The notes under the pieces: generated by a model
Told to the model about the DNA's origin: nothing
Seen by the model: the letters and a program-made list of their open reading frames with translations, nothing else
Databases searched by the model: none
Translations under genes and position numbers: made by a program
Shown here: one piece after another, positions 15,000-23,227 of the stretch
Layout of the letters: each line of letters begins with the position of its first letter
How positions within the stretch are numbered: the first letter of the stretch is position 1
From: an uncultured Bacteroides sp.
GTDB lineage: Bacteria; Bacteroidota; Bacteroidia; Bacteroidales; Bacteroidaceae
DNA length: 32,060 nucleotides
Direction: 5' to 3'
NCBI GenBank assembly: GCA_905198575.1
Contig: CAJKDC010000021.1
Coordinates: forward strand, 1-32,060

Positions 15000-16031
15000 A
15001 TGAATAAACTGATTATTGCATTTTTGTTGGCTGTGGGTATTCCTTTTACCGTAATGGCGGAGGGAAAGAATGACCCTAAATATCTGGCTGGAGCCGTAGA
15101 AATGGTAGAGGGTAAAATCGTATTTTCTCAGGAATTTGATGTTCCTTCCATGTCAAAGGAAGAATTGTATGCTGAGATGCTGAAGTGGGCTGAATCTCAG
15201 TTTACACCACAGGATGAATTTAATAGTAGAATTGTATATAAGAATGCAGAAGAAGGTCAGATAGCGGCTGTAGGTGAGCAGTTTTTAGTCTTTACTTCGA
15301 CTGCGCTTTCGTTGGATAGAACGGAAGTTTCTTACCAGTGTGTAATTTCATGTGAAGACGGAAAGTGTAAAGTGGAGATTATGAGAATCCGCTATGAGTA
15401 TGGTTCTGGAGACGATATGCAAAAGTATATGGCGGAAGAGTGGATTACAGATAAAATGGCATTGAATAAGTCGAAAACAAAGTTAGCCCCTATTTGTGGT
15501 AAATTCCGCAGAAAGACAATCGATATGAAAGATGAGCTATTCGCTTCTGTAGCTACTTATTTGGACAAGCAGTTGGTTAAAACCGTTAAGTCTACTGTGA
15601 ACCAACCGGTAGAGCAGACTCCAGTTGTTGAGAATTCAGCAAAAGAGGTTTCTTATGAAGAACTTCCTTCTCTCTTGTCTAAGTATTTGTCTGATGGACG
15701 TCTGACCATTATCGCAGGAAATAATGAAGAAGTGGAAATTTCTGCTGAGAATTGGGGAGGACTGGGCAATTTGTTTTCTAAGCACGTTGCATATATTTTG
15801 ATGGATAACTCTCGTTTTGCTGCTACTGCATTACTTCAGCATTCGGATTCTTTTAGAATTGCATTTTATGAGAAAGGGGTGAGTGAACCTAAGGTTGAGC
15901 TGGAATGTAAGAAAAGCTCCTCTCAGGAAATGTCTGCTTCTGATGTAGCTACTTTGACTAAAGCGAATGTAGCTTCGGATAAAACTTATACAATGTATAT
16001 TGGTGAAATAATCAAGTGGACCGTTCGTTGA
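15000..16031 (+). CDS. Secreted DUF4468 (TBP-like fold) protein
   Basis: The 343-residue product has a cleavable signal peptide (residues 1-20, ending VMA before EGKND), so it acts in the periplasm or beyond. Residues about 35-125 (VEGKIVFSQEFDVPSMSKEELYA onward) fit DUF4468, a Bacteroidetes domain with a TATA-binding-protein-like fold and unknown function. The remaining 200 residues, after a Pro/Val/Glu-rich linker near 205-215, form a second region of alternating strands and helices that I do not recognise. Such proteins are often encoded singly in this phylum. It has its own promoter and a strong terminator. The domain call is from pattern memory and is moderately sure; the function is unknown. 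Confidence 0.75.
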   Translation: MNKLIIAFLLAVGIPFTVMAEGKNDPKYLAGAVEMVEGKIVFSQEFDVPSMSKEELYAEMLKWAESQFTPQDEFNSRIVYKNAEEGQIAAVGEQFLVFTSTALSLDRTEVSYQCVISCEDGKCKVEIMRIRYEYGSGDDMQKYMAEEWITDKMALNKSKTKLAPICGKFRRKTIDMKDELFASVATYLDKQLVKTVKSTVNQPVEQTPVVENSAKEVSYEELPSLLSKYLSDGRLTIIAGNNEEVEISAENWGGLGNLFSKHVAYILMDNSRFAATALLQHSDSFRIAFYEKGVSEPKVELECKKSSSQEMSASDVATLTKANVASDKTYTMYIGEIIKWTVR

Positions 16032-16059
16032 AAAAGCTAGTACTTTTATAACTTATATC

Positions 16060-16101
16060 CGCCGGAGTTTTTCGTTATATTGAAATGCTCCGGCGTTTTT
16101 T
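16060..16101 (+). terminator. Terminator of the DUF4468 gene
   Basis: A perfect 8-bp GC-rich stem (CGCCGGAG at 16060-16067 with CTCCGGCG at 16088-16095) is followed by T6. It sits about 30 bp after the stop codon. Confidence 0.88.
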
Positions 16102-16120
16102 ATGGATAGAACTTTTAGAT

Positions 16121-16156
16121 AAAAAAAGTTGCCCCATCCTGAGGATGAGACAACTT
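16121..16156 (-). terminator. Terminator of the galM-transporter-galK operon
   Basis: On the minus strand AAGTTG plus a CATCC-containing arm (16143-16156) folds back on 16126-16139 with a short loop, followed by a T7 tract. It is about 40 bp after the galK stop and back-to-back with the DUF4468 terminator. Confidence 0.85.
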
Positions 16157-16197
16157 ATATAATTTGAAAAATACTCTGCTTGGATTTTATTCAGAGA

Positions 16198-17352
16198 TTA
16201 GCATAATTTTCTAGAACCATCGCCGATAACAACATCGTAAACTTTAGGACTTCTGCCGAATTTTTCTTTAAAGCGTTCTTTTGCTGTTGTTATGAATGTT
16301 TCGTACAATTCGTTTTTAACCAGGTTGATGGTACATCCACCGAATCCGCCACCCATAACACGTGAACCAGTTACGCCACAGTCAAATGCGATGTCGTTCA
16401 AGAAATCCAGTTCTTCGCAACTTACTTCATATAGTTTGCTCATGCCATGATGAGTCTCAAACATTTTCTGACCTACAGTTTCGTAATCGCCTTTTTCCAA
16501 TGCGTCACATACATCCAATACTCGTTGGATTTCTTCGATAACATATTCAGCACGCATGAAGTCTTCTGCAGATACATCGTTCTTGACTTCATTAAGCATG
16601 TCCATGTTACAGTCGCGGAGGAATTCAACTTCAGGATGATTTTTCTTAATGGCTGCAACTACATTCTCGCAGCTCTGACGACGTTTATTATAGGCTGAAG
16701 AAGCCAGTTCATGTTTTACTACAGAATCAACCAATACAAGGCGGTAACCTATTGGATTGAATGGGAAATACTGGTATTCCAGTGAGCGGCAGTCCAAGCG
16801 GATAAGATGGCCTTCTTTACCAAATACAGATGCAAACTGGTCCATGATACCACATTTTACTCCGCAATAATTATGTTCTGTAGCTTGACCCACTTTGGCC
16901 AATTCGAATTTGTCTACCTTATTTTCTCCAAAGAGGTCGTTTAAAGCGAATGCATAAGTTGATTCCAATGCAGCTGATGAAGACATACCTGCACCCAGAG
17001 GTACATCACCTGCAAATGCTGTATTAAATCCTTTTACATCTACACCTCTTTTAATCATTTCACGGCAAACACCGAAGATATATCTTGCCCAGCTTGCTTT
17101 TGGTGCATCTTCTTCGTTCAGTCCGAATTCTACATAATCTTTTAAGTCAATAGAATATGCACAAACTTTATCTTTTCCGTTAGGTTTGATTTCAGCAATC
17201 ATGCCTTTGTCGACTGCACCGGGGAATACAAATCCGCCATTATAGTCAGTGTGTTCACCTATAAGATTGATACGTCCGGGAGAAGCATATACAGATCCGG
17301 TTGTTCCGTCAAAATGTTTGATGAAGCGGCTTCTTACAAATTCTATATCCAT
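16198..17352 (-). CDS. galK: Galactokinase
   Basis: A 384-residue GHMP kinase that phosphorylates alpha-D-galactose to galactose 1-phosphate, the first committed Leloir step. Motif 1 GRINLIGEHTDYNGG at 26-40 is the galactokinase sugar-binding signature, motif 2 (ATP loop) is PLGAGMSSSAALE at about 118-130, the catalytic base is Asp171 in GIMDQFAS, and motif 3 is GGGFGGC near residue 335. Length is normal. It is the last gene of a galM-transporter-galK operon, 76 bp after the transporter gene, with a hairpin in that gap. No galT or galE is adjacent, so the later Leloir steps must be encoded elsewhere. Confidence 0.97.
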   Translation of the reverse strand: MDIEFVRSRFIKHFDGTTGSVYASPGRINLIGEHTDYNGGFVFPGAVDKGMIAEIKPNGKDKVCAYSIDLKDYVEFGLNEEDAPKASWARYIFGVCREMIKRGVDVKGFNTAFAGDVPLGAGMSSSAALESTYAFALNDLFGENKVDKFELAKVGQATEHNYCGVKCGIMDQFASVFGKEGHLIRLDCRSLEYQYFPFNPIGYRLVLVDSVVKHELASSAYNKRRQSCENVVAAIKKNHPEVEFLRDCNMDMLNEVKNDVSAEDFMRAEYVIEEIQRVLDVCDALEKGDYETVGQKMFETHHGMSKLYEVSCEELDFLNDIAFDCGVTGSRVMGGGFGGCTINLVKNELYETFITTAKERFKEKFGRSPKVYDVVIGDGSRKLC

Positions 17353-17381
17353 GATAGTAAGTATTTAAAGTTAATATATAA

Positions 17382-17415
17382 ATTCCGGCTTGTATTATTT
17401 CGTACAAACCGGAAT
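17382..17415 (-). other. Intercistronic hairpin between the transporter gene and galK
   Basis: ATTCCGGCTTGTA (17382-17394) pairs with TACAAACCGGAAT (17403-17415). On the transcribed minus strand the only mismatch becomes a G-U wobble, giving a 13-bp stem with an 8-nt loop. There is no U-tract after it, so it is more likely an RNA processing or stability element than a terminator. Confidence 0.6.
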
Positions 17416-17428
17416 AGGATAGTTGCAA

Positions 17429-18706
17429 TTATTCAACAGGAATATCTTTATTGACATTCTTGCTACCAATCAAAGCATAGTAGAGAAGGAATGCCAATGC
17501 GATAACGATAACCCAGTAACTTGACATATAACCTAAGTTGTCTGCTACCAGATTCTGAATCAATGGGAGGATACCACCACCGCAAACCATTACCATGAAG
17601 ATACCAGTTGCAGCTTCTGTATATTTTCCAAGACCTTCAACAGCCAAGTTGAAGATACCTCCCCACATGATTGAAGTACAAAGACCAACCAATACAAGTA
17701 ACATTGCGTTTACTGGTACTTCGGCCATTCCAAATGACAAGTCGGCTTTGAATACCGGCATGTTGATAAGAATGCTTGTCGGAAGAAGGATAGCAGCCAG
17801 AACAAGTACGATACCTAAACTAGAAGCGAAAGTAAGCATGGCTTTGCTTGAATATTTAGCACCGATAGAAGCACCGACAAAACGTCCGATAAGCATCAGG
17901 AACCAATAAGTACCTGTAACCAATCCGGCTTCAGCTGCTGAACCAGCAAATCCGTTCGGGTCAACCAAGAAAAGGTTCATGGTACCAGGAACACCAACTT
18001 CGATACCAACGTAAACAAAGATAGCGATTGTTCCTAATACGAAATGGCGGAATGACCATGGGCTGTGTTCGTATTTGATAGTATGGTTAGTAGTCTGTAC
18101 GTGGGGTTCTGGAATGTGTACAAATGATAATACGATACCAACTACAGCAAAAATTCCCATTGCAATGAACAATACCGGGTTTACGTCTGTAATGGCTGTA
18201 TCTTTTGTTACTTCACCTACAAGGATACCTACCAATACAGGAACTAAAGTAGCCATCAGTGAGTTGAATGTACCACCAATCTGTACCAGCTGGTTACCTT
18301 TTTTACCACCACCACCAATTGTATTCAGCATCGGGTTTACTACGGTGTTCAGCATACACATTGAGAAACCAGAAATGAAAGCACCGGTCAGATAAATTCC
18401 AAAGCTACCAGCTACACCTGAAAGGTATTGTACCAATACACCTGTAAAGCCGACTGCAATAGCAACTAATGCTGTTTTTTTATAGCCGATTTTTTTAAGC
18501 ATTAAACCTGCAGGGATACCCATAAATGCATAGGCAGCAAAGTTTGCGAAGTTACCCAGCATACCCATAAAGTTAGAAGCCTGGAATTGTCCTTTTACTA
18601 CAATTCCCATCGGGGCAGCCAGATTTGTTACGAATGATACCATACCGAAAAGCAGGATCATCATCAGAATAGGTAGAGCATTGCTCTTTTTACTTTGTTC
18701 GTTCAT
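17429..18706 (-). CDS. MFS sugar transporter (fucose/glucose-galactose:H+ symporter type)
   Basis: A 425-residue major facilitator protein with about twelve membrane helices and a short cytoplasmic C-terminus. The loop after helix 2 (GIPAGLMLKKIGYKKT) fits the motif A position of the FGHS/FucP-GluP family. The conserved-looking segments NTVVNPMLNTIGG and GGTFNSLMATLVP also match that family. Its position between galM and galK predicts galactose and/or glucose uptake across the inner membrane, but specificity cannot be read from sequence. It begins 31 bp after the galM stop, in the same transcript. Family assignment is solid and substrate assignment is contextual. Confidence 0.88.
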   Translation of the reverse strand: MNEQSKKSNALPILMMILLFGMVSFVTNLAAPMGIVVKGQFQASNFMGMLGNFANFAAYAFMGIPAGLMLKKIGYKKTALVAIAVGFTGVLVQYLSGVAGSFGIYLTGAFISGFSMCMLNTVVNPMLNTIGGGGKKGNQLVQIGGTFNSLMATLVPVLVGILVGEVTKDTAITDVNPVLFIAMGIFAVVGIVLSFVHIPEPHVQTTNHTIKYEHSPWSFRHFVLGTIAIFVYVGIEVGVPGTMNLFLVDPNGFAGSAAEAGLVTGTYWFLMLIGRFVGASIGAKYSSKAMLTFASSLGIVLVLAAILLPTSILINMPVFKADLSFGMAEVPVNAMLLVLVGLCTSIMWGGIFNLAVEGLGKYTEAATGIFMVMVCGGGILPLIQNLVADNLGYMSSYWVIVIALAFLLYYALIGSKNVNKDIPVE

Positions 18707-18737
18707 TTTAATAAGGTATTAATAGTATTATTAGGGA

Positions 18738-19835
18738 TTAATTATTTTCTACTCCAAATTTATAGATGGTAACCTGATGATAAGTTTCTCCTGGCTTTAA
18801 GGTTGCCTGAGGGAAATGTCCTTTATTGGGGGTATCTGGGAAATGCTGGGCTTCGAAGCAAATCGCACTTCTAGCAGGGAAAGTAGCTCCGTGTGCTCCT
18901 GCAAAGCCATTATGCCAGTTGGCAGTATACAATTGGACACCTGGCTCAGTTGTATAGACTTCCATGCTTCTTCCACTTTCCGGTTCTACGCATTTTGCCG
19001 CAAAACTCAATATTCCGCTTTCACGCTTGTTCAATACATAGCAGTGGTCATATCCGGCTCCCAATTTAAGTTGCTCGAAGTCTTCATTAATTCTTTCGCC
19101 GACGACATGTGGAGTGCGGAAGTCCATTGGAGTTCCTTCTACTTTACAAATTTCACCGGTAGGAATGGATGTTTCATCCATTGGTGTATAGAAATCTGCA
19201 TTAATGGTAACAATGTTGTTTTCGACTGAAGCAGTAGGGTTGGCTATTCCAGAAAGGCTGAAAAAGGCATGGTGTGTAAGGTTACACAATGTTTTTTTAT
19301 CGGTTACTGCTGTGTAAGTGATGATAAATTCGTTTTGATTTGTCAGTGTGTAAGTAACGGTGACATCCAGATTTCCCGGAAATCCTTCTTCTCCGTCTAC
19401 AGAAAGATAGTGCAAACGCGCACTTTGTTTGCTGGTCTGTTCGGTGTCCCAAACTTGTGCATGGAAGCCGTGTGGGCCACCGTGTAATGAATTAGGACCG
19501 TTATTGATAGTTAGTGAATATTCTTCATTGTCCAGCATGAATTTTCCTTTTGCAATGCGGTTGCCATATCTGCCAATCAGTGTACTGAGAAAAGGCTCAT
19601 GGCTGTTGATAACATTTTCAATGCTGTCATGTCCTTGAACAACGTTACCCATATTGCCGTTTTTATCAGGCATCATGATGGCTAATAATGCTCCACCATA
19701 ATTTGTAAATGCAACTTCGGCTCCGTTATCATTTTTAAGAATAAACAAGTCGGTTTGTTTTCCGTTGATTTCTCTTTGGAAATCAGAGCGTTTCAGATTG
19801 CAGATATTTTCTTCGTTTGTAATTGTGTTATTCAT
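18738..19835 (-). CDS. galM: Aldose 1-epimerase (galactose mutarotase)
   Basis: The 365-residue enzyme interconverts the beta and alpha anomers of galactose so that GalK receives its alpha substrate. Active-site candidates are His118 (NSLHGGPHGF), His189 (NLTHHAFFSLSG) and Glu328 (ICFEAQHFPDTPN), matching the two histidines and the catalytic glutamate of the family; GYDHCYVLN is also conserved. The frame stays open for 41 codons upstream to 19958, into the end of folC. I chose the ATG at 19835 because family homology begins after it and the upstream segment is the inverted-repeat leader. No signal peptide, so cytoplasmic. First gene of the gal operon. Confidence 0.95.
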   Translation of the reverse strand: MNNTITNEENICNLKRSDFQREINGKQTDLFILKNDNGAEVAFTNYGGALLAIMMPDKNGNMGNVVQGHDSIENVINSHEPFLSTLIGRYGNRIAKGKFMLDNEEYSLTINNGPNSLHGGPHGFHAQVWDTEQTSKQSARLHYLSVDGEEGFPGNLDVTVTYTLTNQNEFIITYTAVTDKKTLCNLTHHAFFSLSGIANPTASVENNIVTINADFYTPMDETSIPTGEICKVEGTPMDFRTPHVVGERINEDFEQLKLGAGYDHCYVLNKRESGILSFAAKCVEPESGRSMEVYTTEPGVQLYTANWHNGFAGAHGATFPARSAICFEAQHFPDTPNKGHFPQATLKPGETYHQVTIYKFGVENN

Positions 19836-19838
19836 GAT

Positions 19839-19892
19839 ATAAAATCTTTTTATTTGCAAGGTATAAATGTTATGCAAATAAAAAGATTTTAT
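19839..19892 (-). promoter_or_regulatory. Perfect 20-bp inverted repeat in the galM leader
   Basis: ATAAAATCTTTTTATTTGCA (19839-19858) and its exact reverse complement (19873-19892) are separated by 14 bp. The proximal arm ends three bases before the galM ATG. It could be an operator for a sugar-responsive regulator or, if transcription starts upstream, an RNA hairpin covering the galM ribosome-loading site. A weak -7-like TACCTTG (complement of 19857-19863) lies in the loop, and a TAGGATTTG-like element is at 19906-19914. Confidence 0.75.
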
Positions 19893-19926
19893 TCGGTTTT
19901 CACAAGCAAATCCTAGTAAAAGAAAA

Positions 19927-21216
19927 TCATTTTGAATAAAAAGTAAGCAAGTCGGCAACTATAAAGCTGCTTCCCCCTACAAATATCAGGTCGTCTTTGT
20001 CTGCTTTAGCTTTTGCGACTTCCAAGGCGGTTTGGACATTGTCATAATAACTTCCTTGCAGGTTGGCTGCGTAAGCTTTTTGAGCCATCTCTTCGGCAGG
20101 AAGTGCACGCTTTACACTTGCTTGTGTGAAATAATAGTCAGCATCTTTCGGTAGTAGAGACAATACTCCACTTATGTCTTTGTCATTGACCATGCCTATG
20201 ACGATATGCAGGTGTTTGTAAGTCTCATGCTTTAATTGTTTTACGATGTAAGATATACCGCCAACGTTATGCCCTGTATCGCAGATTACTTTTGGAGAAG
20301 TTTCTATGGTTTGCCAGCGTCCCATTAAACCGGTAAGTTTGCAAACATTTGCGAATCCGTTTCTGACGTCTTGTTCGGTTATCGTATATCCGATTTGTTT
20401 TAATTGTCGGACGGCAGTGAGAATGGTGTTTGTATTTTTGATTTGATATAAGCCTCCCAGCTCACCTTTTAAGTTTGCATAGTCTTTGGTTTGATATATA
20501 CGGTATCCGTCAGTATCTGTTTTCCAGTCTTCTACAAGAGACTCGTCTTCTGCAAAAGTAATAGGAGCATGGGTCTCAGCAGCTTTATTTTCGAATACAG
20601 TCCGGGTTTCTGTTAAAGTTTCACCAATGACAACTGGAATACTAGATTTGATAATTCCGGCTTTTTCCTTTGCAATCTTTTCTAATGTGTTTCCCAGAAA
20701 TTGTGTGTGGTCGAAACTTATGTTAGTTATAATACACATATCTGGCGTAATGATATTGGTGCAATCCAGTCTGCCGCCCAGTCCGACTTCAATAATAGCT
20801 ACGTCTACATGTTGTTCGGCGAAGTATTTGAAAGCCATAGCTGTAGTCAGTTCAAAGAAAGACGGATGGAGTGGCTCAAAAAAAGAACGGTTTTCTTCGA
20901 CAAATGAGGTGACATAGTCTTTTGGAACAGGGGTTCCATTTACCCGGATTCTTTCTCGGAAGTCAACCAGATGTGGAGACGTATATAATCCGGTTTTATA
21001 GCCAGCCGATTGTAAAATCGCAGCCAATGTATGTGAGCAAGATCCTTTTCCGTTAGTTCCTGCTATGTGTATGGTTTTGAATTGTTTATGCGGATGTCCG
21101 AAGTGTTTGTCTAATTCATAGGTGTTTTCTAACCCTTCTTTGTAAGCATCTTTACCTACATTTTGAAACAGGGGAGTACTCGTATAGAGGTAATGTAAAG
21201 TTTCTTCGTATGTCAT
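19927..21216 (-). CDS. folC: Bifunctional dihydrofolate synthase / folylpolyglutamate synthase
   Basis: A 429-residue Mur-ligase-family enzyme that joins glutamate to dihydropteroate and extends the polyglutamate tail of folates, using ATP. The P-loop GTNGKGS lies at 53-59, followed by the folate-loop region TSPHLVDFRERIRVNG. The ligase-domain segment CDTGHNVGG near residue 310 matches the DxAHNxxG motif, with Gly for Ala. Length is typical. It lies 91 bp upstream of galM on the same strand, with no terminator between other than the galM inverted repeat. Single gene versus partial cotranscription with gal cannot be decided from sequence. Confidence 0.95.
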   Translation of the reverse strand: MTYEETLHYLYTSTPLFQNVGKDAYKEGLENTYELDKHFGHPHKQFKTIHIAGTNGKGSCSHTLAAILQSAGYKTGLYTSPHLVDFRERIRVNGTPVPKDYVTSFVEENRSFFEPLHPSFFELTTAMAFKYFAEQHVDVAIIEVGLGGRLDCTNIITPDMCIITNISFDHTQFLGNTLEKIAKEKAGIIKSSIPVVIGETLTETRTVFENKAAETHAPITFAEDESLVEDWKTDTDGYRIYQTKDYANLKGELGGLYQIKNTNTILTAVRQLKQIGYTITEQDVRNGFANVCKLTGLMGRWQTIETSPKVICDTGHNVGGISYIVKQLKHETYKHLHIVIGMVNDKDISGVLSLLPKDADYYFTQASVKRALPAEEMAQKAYAANLQGSYYDNVQTALEVAKAKADKDDLIFVGGSSFIVADLLTFYSK

Positions 21217-21278
21217 TTTTATTGAGTTTATTTTAATGCAAATATCCGTAATTATTTTACAAGTTGTACTTTTTTCTA

Positions 21279-21286
21279 TAGATTTG
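21279..21286 (+). promoter_or_regulatory. -7 promoter element of the Gfo/Idh/MocA gene
   Basis: TAGATTTG is an exact TAnnTTTG match, 24 bp before the ATG at 21311. A T-rich stretch about 21 bp upstream (TTTT at 21254-21257) is the only -33 candidate. Confidence 0.5.
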
Positions 21287-21310
21287 TGTTGATTAAAGAA
21301 GAAATACTTG

Positions 21311-22453
21311 ATGAAAACAATTAAGACTGTTTTAATTGGAGCGGGTTATAGGGGGATGCGCTTATATCATCTTATGCAGACGATACCTCAATTTAATGTA
21401 GTTGCTGTATTCGATCCATTTTGTACTCCAGATATAGATTCTACTGTAGCTTATTATGGGCAGGATGCTTCTGCTTATTTGACAATGCTGGATGAATGCA
21501 AACCTCAGTTGGTGGTTATTGCTTCACCCTGGCAGTTTCATGTCGAACAGACTTGTCAATGTCTACAACGGGGATGTCATGTAGCTTTGGAAATTAAAGG
21601 TGGCTTTTCTTTGGGCGAATATCAGCAGGCTATTGAAATAGCTCATCAAAAAAACTTACATTTATTTCCATTAGAGAATACTGTTTTCATGCGTGAGAAC
21701 ATGGCATTGTATAATATGGTTAGGAAAGGTGTTTTGGGAGAGCTTGTGGCCATGCGTGGAGGATATCGGCATGACTTGCGTGATATGTTGATTGATGAAG
21801 CCGGAAACTGGGGAAACTCCAAAAAGCCTGAAGGAATCTGGCGAAGTAAATTTTACCAATATGAAAATGGGGATTTGTATCCCACTCATGGATTAGCTCC
21901 CTTGTGTTTAGCTGCTGGTATTAATAGAGATGATTATATGGTCGAATTGATGTCTTTCTCATCGCGTGCTTGCGGACTGAAGCATTTTATTCGTGAAAAA
22001 GGAGGAGATGATTCAGTTAACGTTGCTATGGGGGATATTGTTGTGACACAGTTGAAATCGGCTAAAGGGATACTTTTTACACTGACGCACGACACTACCT
22101 TACCTCGTCCTAAAAGTCTGGATTTCGAGATTCAGGGGACTAAAGGAATTTGGAGAGGAGAATTCCGTAAAATCTATATTGAAGGGTTAAGTCCTTACGA
22201 AGAATGGGAAGACGATTTTAGTTATATTGAACGTTTTGAACATGATTTCTGGAAAAGGTGGGGTAAACTTGCCTTGAAGCATGATACACATCATAACGGT
22301 ATGGATTATATCATGCTCCGAGCTTTGGTTGCAAACTTGCTTGATGAGGCTGTATATCCAATTCTTCCAGAAGATTTGGCTTTGTGGGCATCTGTCACTC
22401 CCTATTCTAAATTATCCATTTCACAAGGACGGGTAGTTAAGATGAGAGAGTGA
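21311..22453 (+). CDS. Gfo/Idh/MocA-family oxidoreductase
   Basis: A 380-residue protein from the first true ATG (the open frame begins one codon earlier at TTG). The N-terminal NAD(P)-binding Rossmann fold has VLIGAGYRGMRLYHL (GxGxxG form) at about 7-21. The EKP motif, common in the family before the active site, is replaced here by EIKGGFS (ALEIKGGFSLGEY). A long C-terminal domain contains DLYPTHGLAPLCL, where His is the usual catalytic residue. These enzymes oxidise or reduce sugars or inositols, or open glycosidic bonds (as in GH109). The missing motif lysine leaves the reaction unclear. No signal peptide, so cytoplasmic. It converges with the next gene 12 bp away. Substrate unknown. Confidence 0.82.
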   Translation: MKTIKTVLIGAGYRGMRLYHLMQTIPQFNVVAVFDPFCTPDIDSTVAYYGQDASAYLTMLDECKPQLVVIASPWQFHVEQTCQCLQRGCHVALEIKGGFSLGEYQQAIEIAHQKNLHLFPLENTVFMRENMALYNMVRKGVLGELVAMRGGYRHDLRDMLIDEAGNWGNSKKPEGIWRSKFYQYENGDLYPTHGLAPLCLAAGINRDDYMVELMSFSSRACGLKHFIREKGGDDSVNVAMGDIVVTQLKSAKGILFTLTHDTTLPRPKSLDFEIQGTKGIWRGEFRKIYIEGLSPYEEWEDDFSYIERFEHDFWKRWGKLALKHDTHHNGMDYIMLRALVANLLDEAVYPILPEDLALWASVTPYSKLSISQGRVVKMRE

Positions 22454-22465
22454 AGAATATTTATT

Positions 22466-23119
22466 TTACCACCAATAACCATATGCCGGTCCTTTTCTGC
22501 TTTCTACACCTACACTGATAGATGCACTTTCATTAAGCTTGAAGTTAATCATTCCGCCAATACGGTCGCTGTTAAAATATGCAGGTGCAGGATACATGAC
22601 ACCTTTTTTAGGAGTAAGCGATTTGTTTCCATATGCATAAATGCTGATTCGGTCTGTCAGCCGATATGCTGCCACACCCGAAATACCTACTTCCTTATAA
22701 CTAAGAAATCCCCAGTCCATGTTGTGAGCATAGATACCTCCGGCAATACTTAAGCGGTTGTTTACAGGTACTGCATACATAAAAGCTGCATCCTGGCCAA
22801 ATCCGACTCCTGAAGGCATCCAGTTTCCAAATCCTACACTTAAACTCATACCTAAGGATGCATTAAATCCTTTATGAAGTTCCCAGGTCGAATATCCATA
22901 ATCAAATGGAGAGAGGCCATACATGCTGAAAGGAGCAGCTAAGTAGGTAGGTGCAACAGGAAATGGTGCAATAAGCTTCATATCTGTGGAATTTGCTTTT
23001 TCAGCAGGGAGAATCGACAAACTGTCCTCTTGAAGGGAGTTAATTTGGGCTTTTGCTATCGTAGGAATTAATAAGCATATCAATAAAGTGACTTGAATTA
23101 TTTTTTTTATAGTATCCAT
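22466..23119 (-). CDS. Secreted beta-rich (outer-membrane-like) protein of unknown function
   Basis: About 217 residues from the second ATG (23119), which I prefer because the -7 element would leave almost no leader before the first ATG at 23125. A signal peptide is evident (hydrophobic VTLLICLLIPTIAKA before QIN). The mature protein is rich in Gly, Tyr, Ser and alternating hydrophobic residues, with strand-like segments (ASLGMSLSVGFGNW, LSIAGGIYAHNM, RISIYAYGNKSL, ASISVGVESRKG) and an aromatic C-terminus GYGYWW-like (AYGYWW). This resembles a small outer-membrane beta-barrel with a C-terminal aromatic signature, though that is inference. No family name recognised. It converges with the oxidoreductase gene and lies downstream of dnaJ, separated from it by a hairpin terminator. 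Confidence 0.72.
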   Translation of the reverse strand: MDTIKKIIQVTLLICLLIPTIAKAQINSLQEDSLSILPAEKANSTDMKLIAPFPVAPTYLAAPFSMYGLSPFDYGYSTWELHKGFNASLGMSLSVGFGNWMPSGVGFGQDAAFMYAVPVNNRLSIAGGIYAHNMDWGFLSYKEVGISGVAAYRLTDRISIYAYGNKSLTPKKGVMYPAPAYFNSDRIGGMINFKLNESASISVGVESRKGPAYGYWW

Positions 23120-23136
23120 AGGCATAACTTTTGTAT

Positions 23137-23144
23137 CAAAGTTA
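23137..23144 (-). promoter_or_regulatory. -7 element within a small palindrome upstream of the secreted protein gene
   Basis: The minus strand reads TAACTTTG, an exact TAnnTTTG match. It is one arm of the inverted repeat CATAACTTT (23123-23131) / AAAGTTATG (23138-23146), which also overlaps the first candidate ATG. Confidence 0.55.
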
Positions 23145-23227
23145 TGGATTTTCTTTTTATTTAATGAAGTAAATCTTCTTATTTTAGGATTGTTTTATGA
23201 TTGTAAACGCTTGAATACTATGGATAT

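Noticed and set aside
19836..19958. N-terminal extension of galM to an ATG at 19958
   Set aside because: It would overlap the end of folC and be translated through the inverted repeat, and the extra residues do not belong to the family.
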